Virus record (IMG/VR): IMGVR_UViG_3300049216_000037
Location: 1 to 28,367 of that record
Origin: a virus
Length of the DNA stretch: 28,367 nucleotides
Direction: 5' to 3' (one strand)
Shown: positions 28,271-28,367 of the stretch, in pieces
Numbering within the stretch: position 1 is the first letter of the stretch
Layout: each line of letters begins with the position of its first letter
Position numbers and translations under genes: made by a program
Notes under the pieces: generated by a model
What the model saw: only the letters and a program-made list of their open reading frames with translations
What the model was told of the DNA's origin: nothing
Database searches by the model: none

Positions 28271-28367
28271 ATTTCCACGGACAGAAAAATCTCTTAAATT
28301 TAGAGATTAATTATGGATCCGAAAAAGCCAAAAGAGAACCGACGCAGGTATGATGCTGACTTCAAGA
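28271..28367 (+). mobile_element. Start of an IS3-family-like insertion sequence
   Basis: The terminase reading frame ends abruptly near 28268 and is replaced by non-phage sequence: TAATTTCCACGGACAG, an imperfect palindrome TCTCTTAAATTTAGAGA (28290-28306), and a transposase start at 28313 that reads outward. This is the left end of an insertion sequence continuing beyond the window. The precise border (28268-28272) is inferred from where terminase similarity ends. Confidence 0.55.
28313..28367 (+). CDS. Transposase OrfA N-terminus, IS3-like (partial)
   Basis: Eighteen codons from ATG 28313 read MDPKKPKENRRRYDADFK and run off the right edge. A basic start followed by RRxYDxxFK is the usual beginning of IS3-family OrfA, which carries the helix-turn-helix that binds the element ends. 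Only the N-terminus is seen, so other families with a similar start (for example some IS66 OrfA) are not excluded. It faces away from the phage genes. Confidence 0.5.
   Translation, partial: MDPKKPKENRRRYDADFK

Noticed and set aside
1-28367. CRISPR array, diversity-generating retroelement or reverse transcriptase
   Set aside because: No regularly spaced direct repeats and no reverse-transcriptase motifs were seen; fibre genes lack a visible template/variable repeat pair within the window.

Overview
The window looks like part of a tailed-phage genome, most likely a decaying prophage, from a Bacteroidota (Chitinophagaceae/Sphingobacteria-like) host. Pointers to the host are the near absence of Shine-Dalgarno sequences, a perfect TAnnTTTG -7 box at 5489-5496, and structural protein types (XkdF protease, DUF6582-type scaffold, DUF6712-like neck protein, Bacteroidota-type tail assembly chaperone) that I associate with Bacteroidota phages. 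No integrase, small terminase or complete repressor cassette is visible, so the prophage state is inferred mainly from insertion sequences at both ends.

Layout. Left edge (1-94): the start of an outward-facing IS256-type transposase, with its presumed end abutting a glycosyltransferase that may have lost its first codons. Plus-strand early genes run to 5044: glycosyltransferase, WYL-like protein, D5/P4-type helicase, a small protein, a secreted retropepsin-like protein and an unknown 185-residue protein. A minus-strand ribbon-helix-helix-like gene and a palindrome-rich control region lie at 1630-2177. A bidirectional terminator at 5063-5089 separates this arm from the minus-strand late arm.

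The late arm is read right to left from 28267 to 5594: terminase large subunit, tail assembly chaperone with a candidate -1 frameshift, gp10-like neck protein, two tail proteins (the second with three PKD-type domains), tape measure, XkdF protease, scaffold, major capsid protein, two small virion proteins, portal, metallophosphoesterase, C5 cytosine methyltransferase with a long nested out-of-frame ORF, DUF6712-like neck protein, a u-spanin candidate, a class II tRNA, a tail/fibre protein, a fibre, two small proteins, a DNA methyltransferase broken at a G8 tract, endolysin and holin. Many adjacent genes share one base (TAATG), which suggests coupled translation. A coiled-coil gene with its own promoter follows the lysis terminator. 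The right edge (about 28271-28367) is the start of an IS3-like element that has removed the terminase N-terminus.

Best candidates for new biology: the 222-codon nested ORF in the cytosine methyltransferase gene, the G8 on/off switch in the second methyltransferase, the leucine-type tRNA body with apparent anticodon GUC, a repeated two-box element before three late transcription units, the TGCAT-rich operator region next to an RHH-like gene, and the tail-before-head late gene order.
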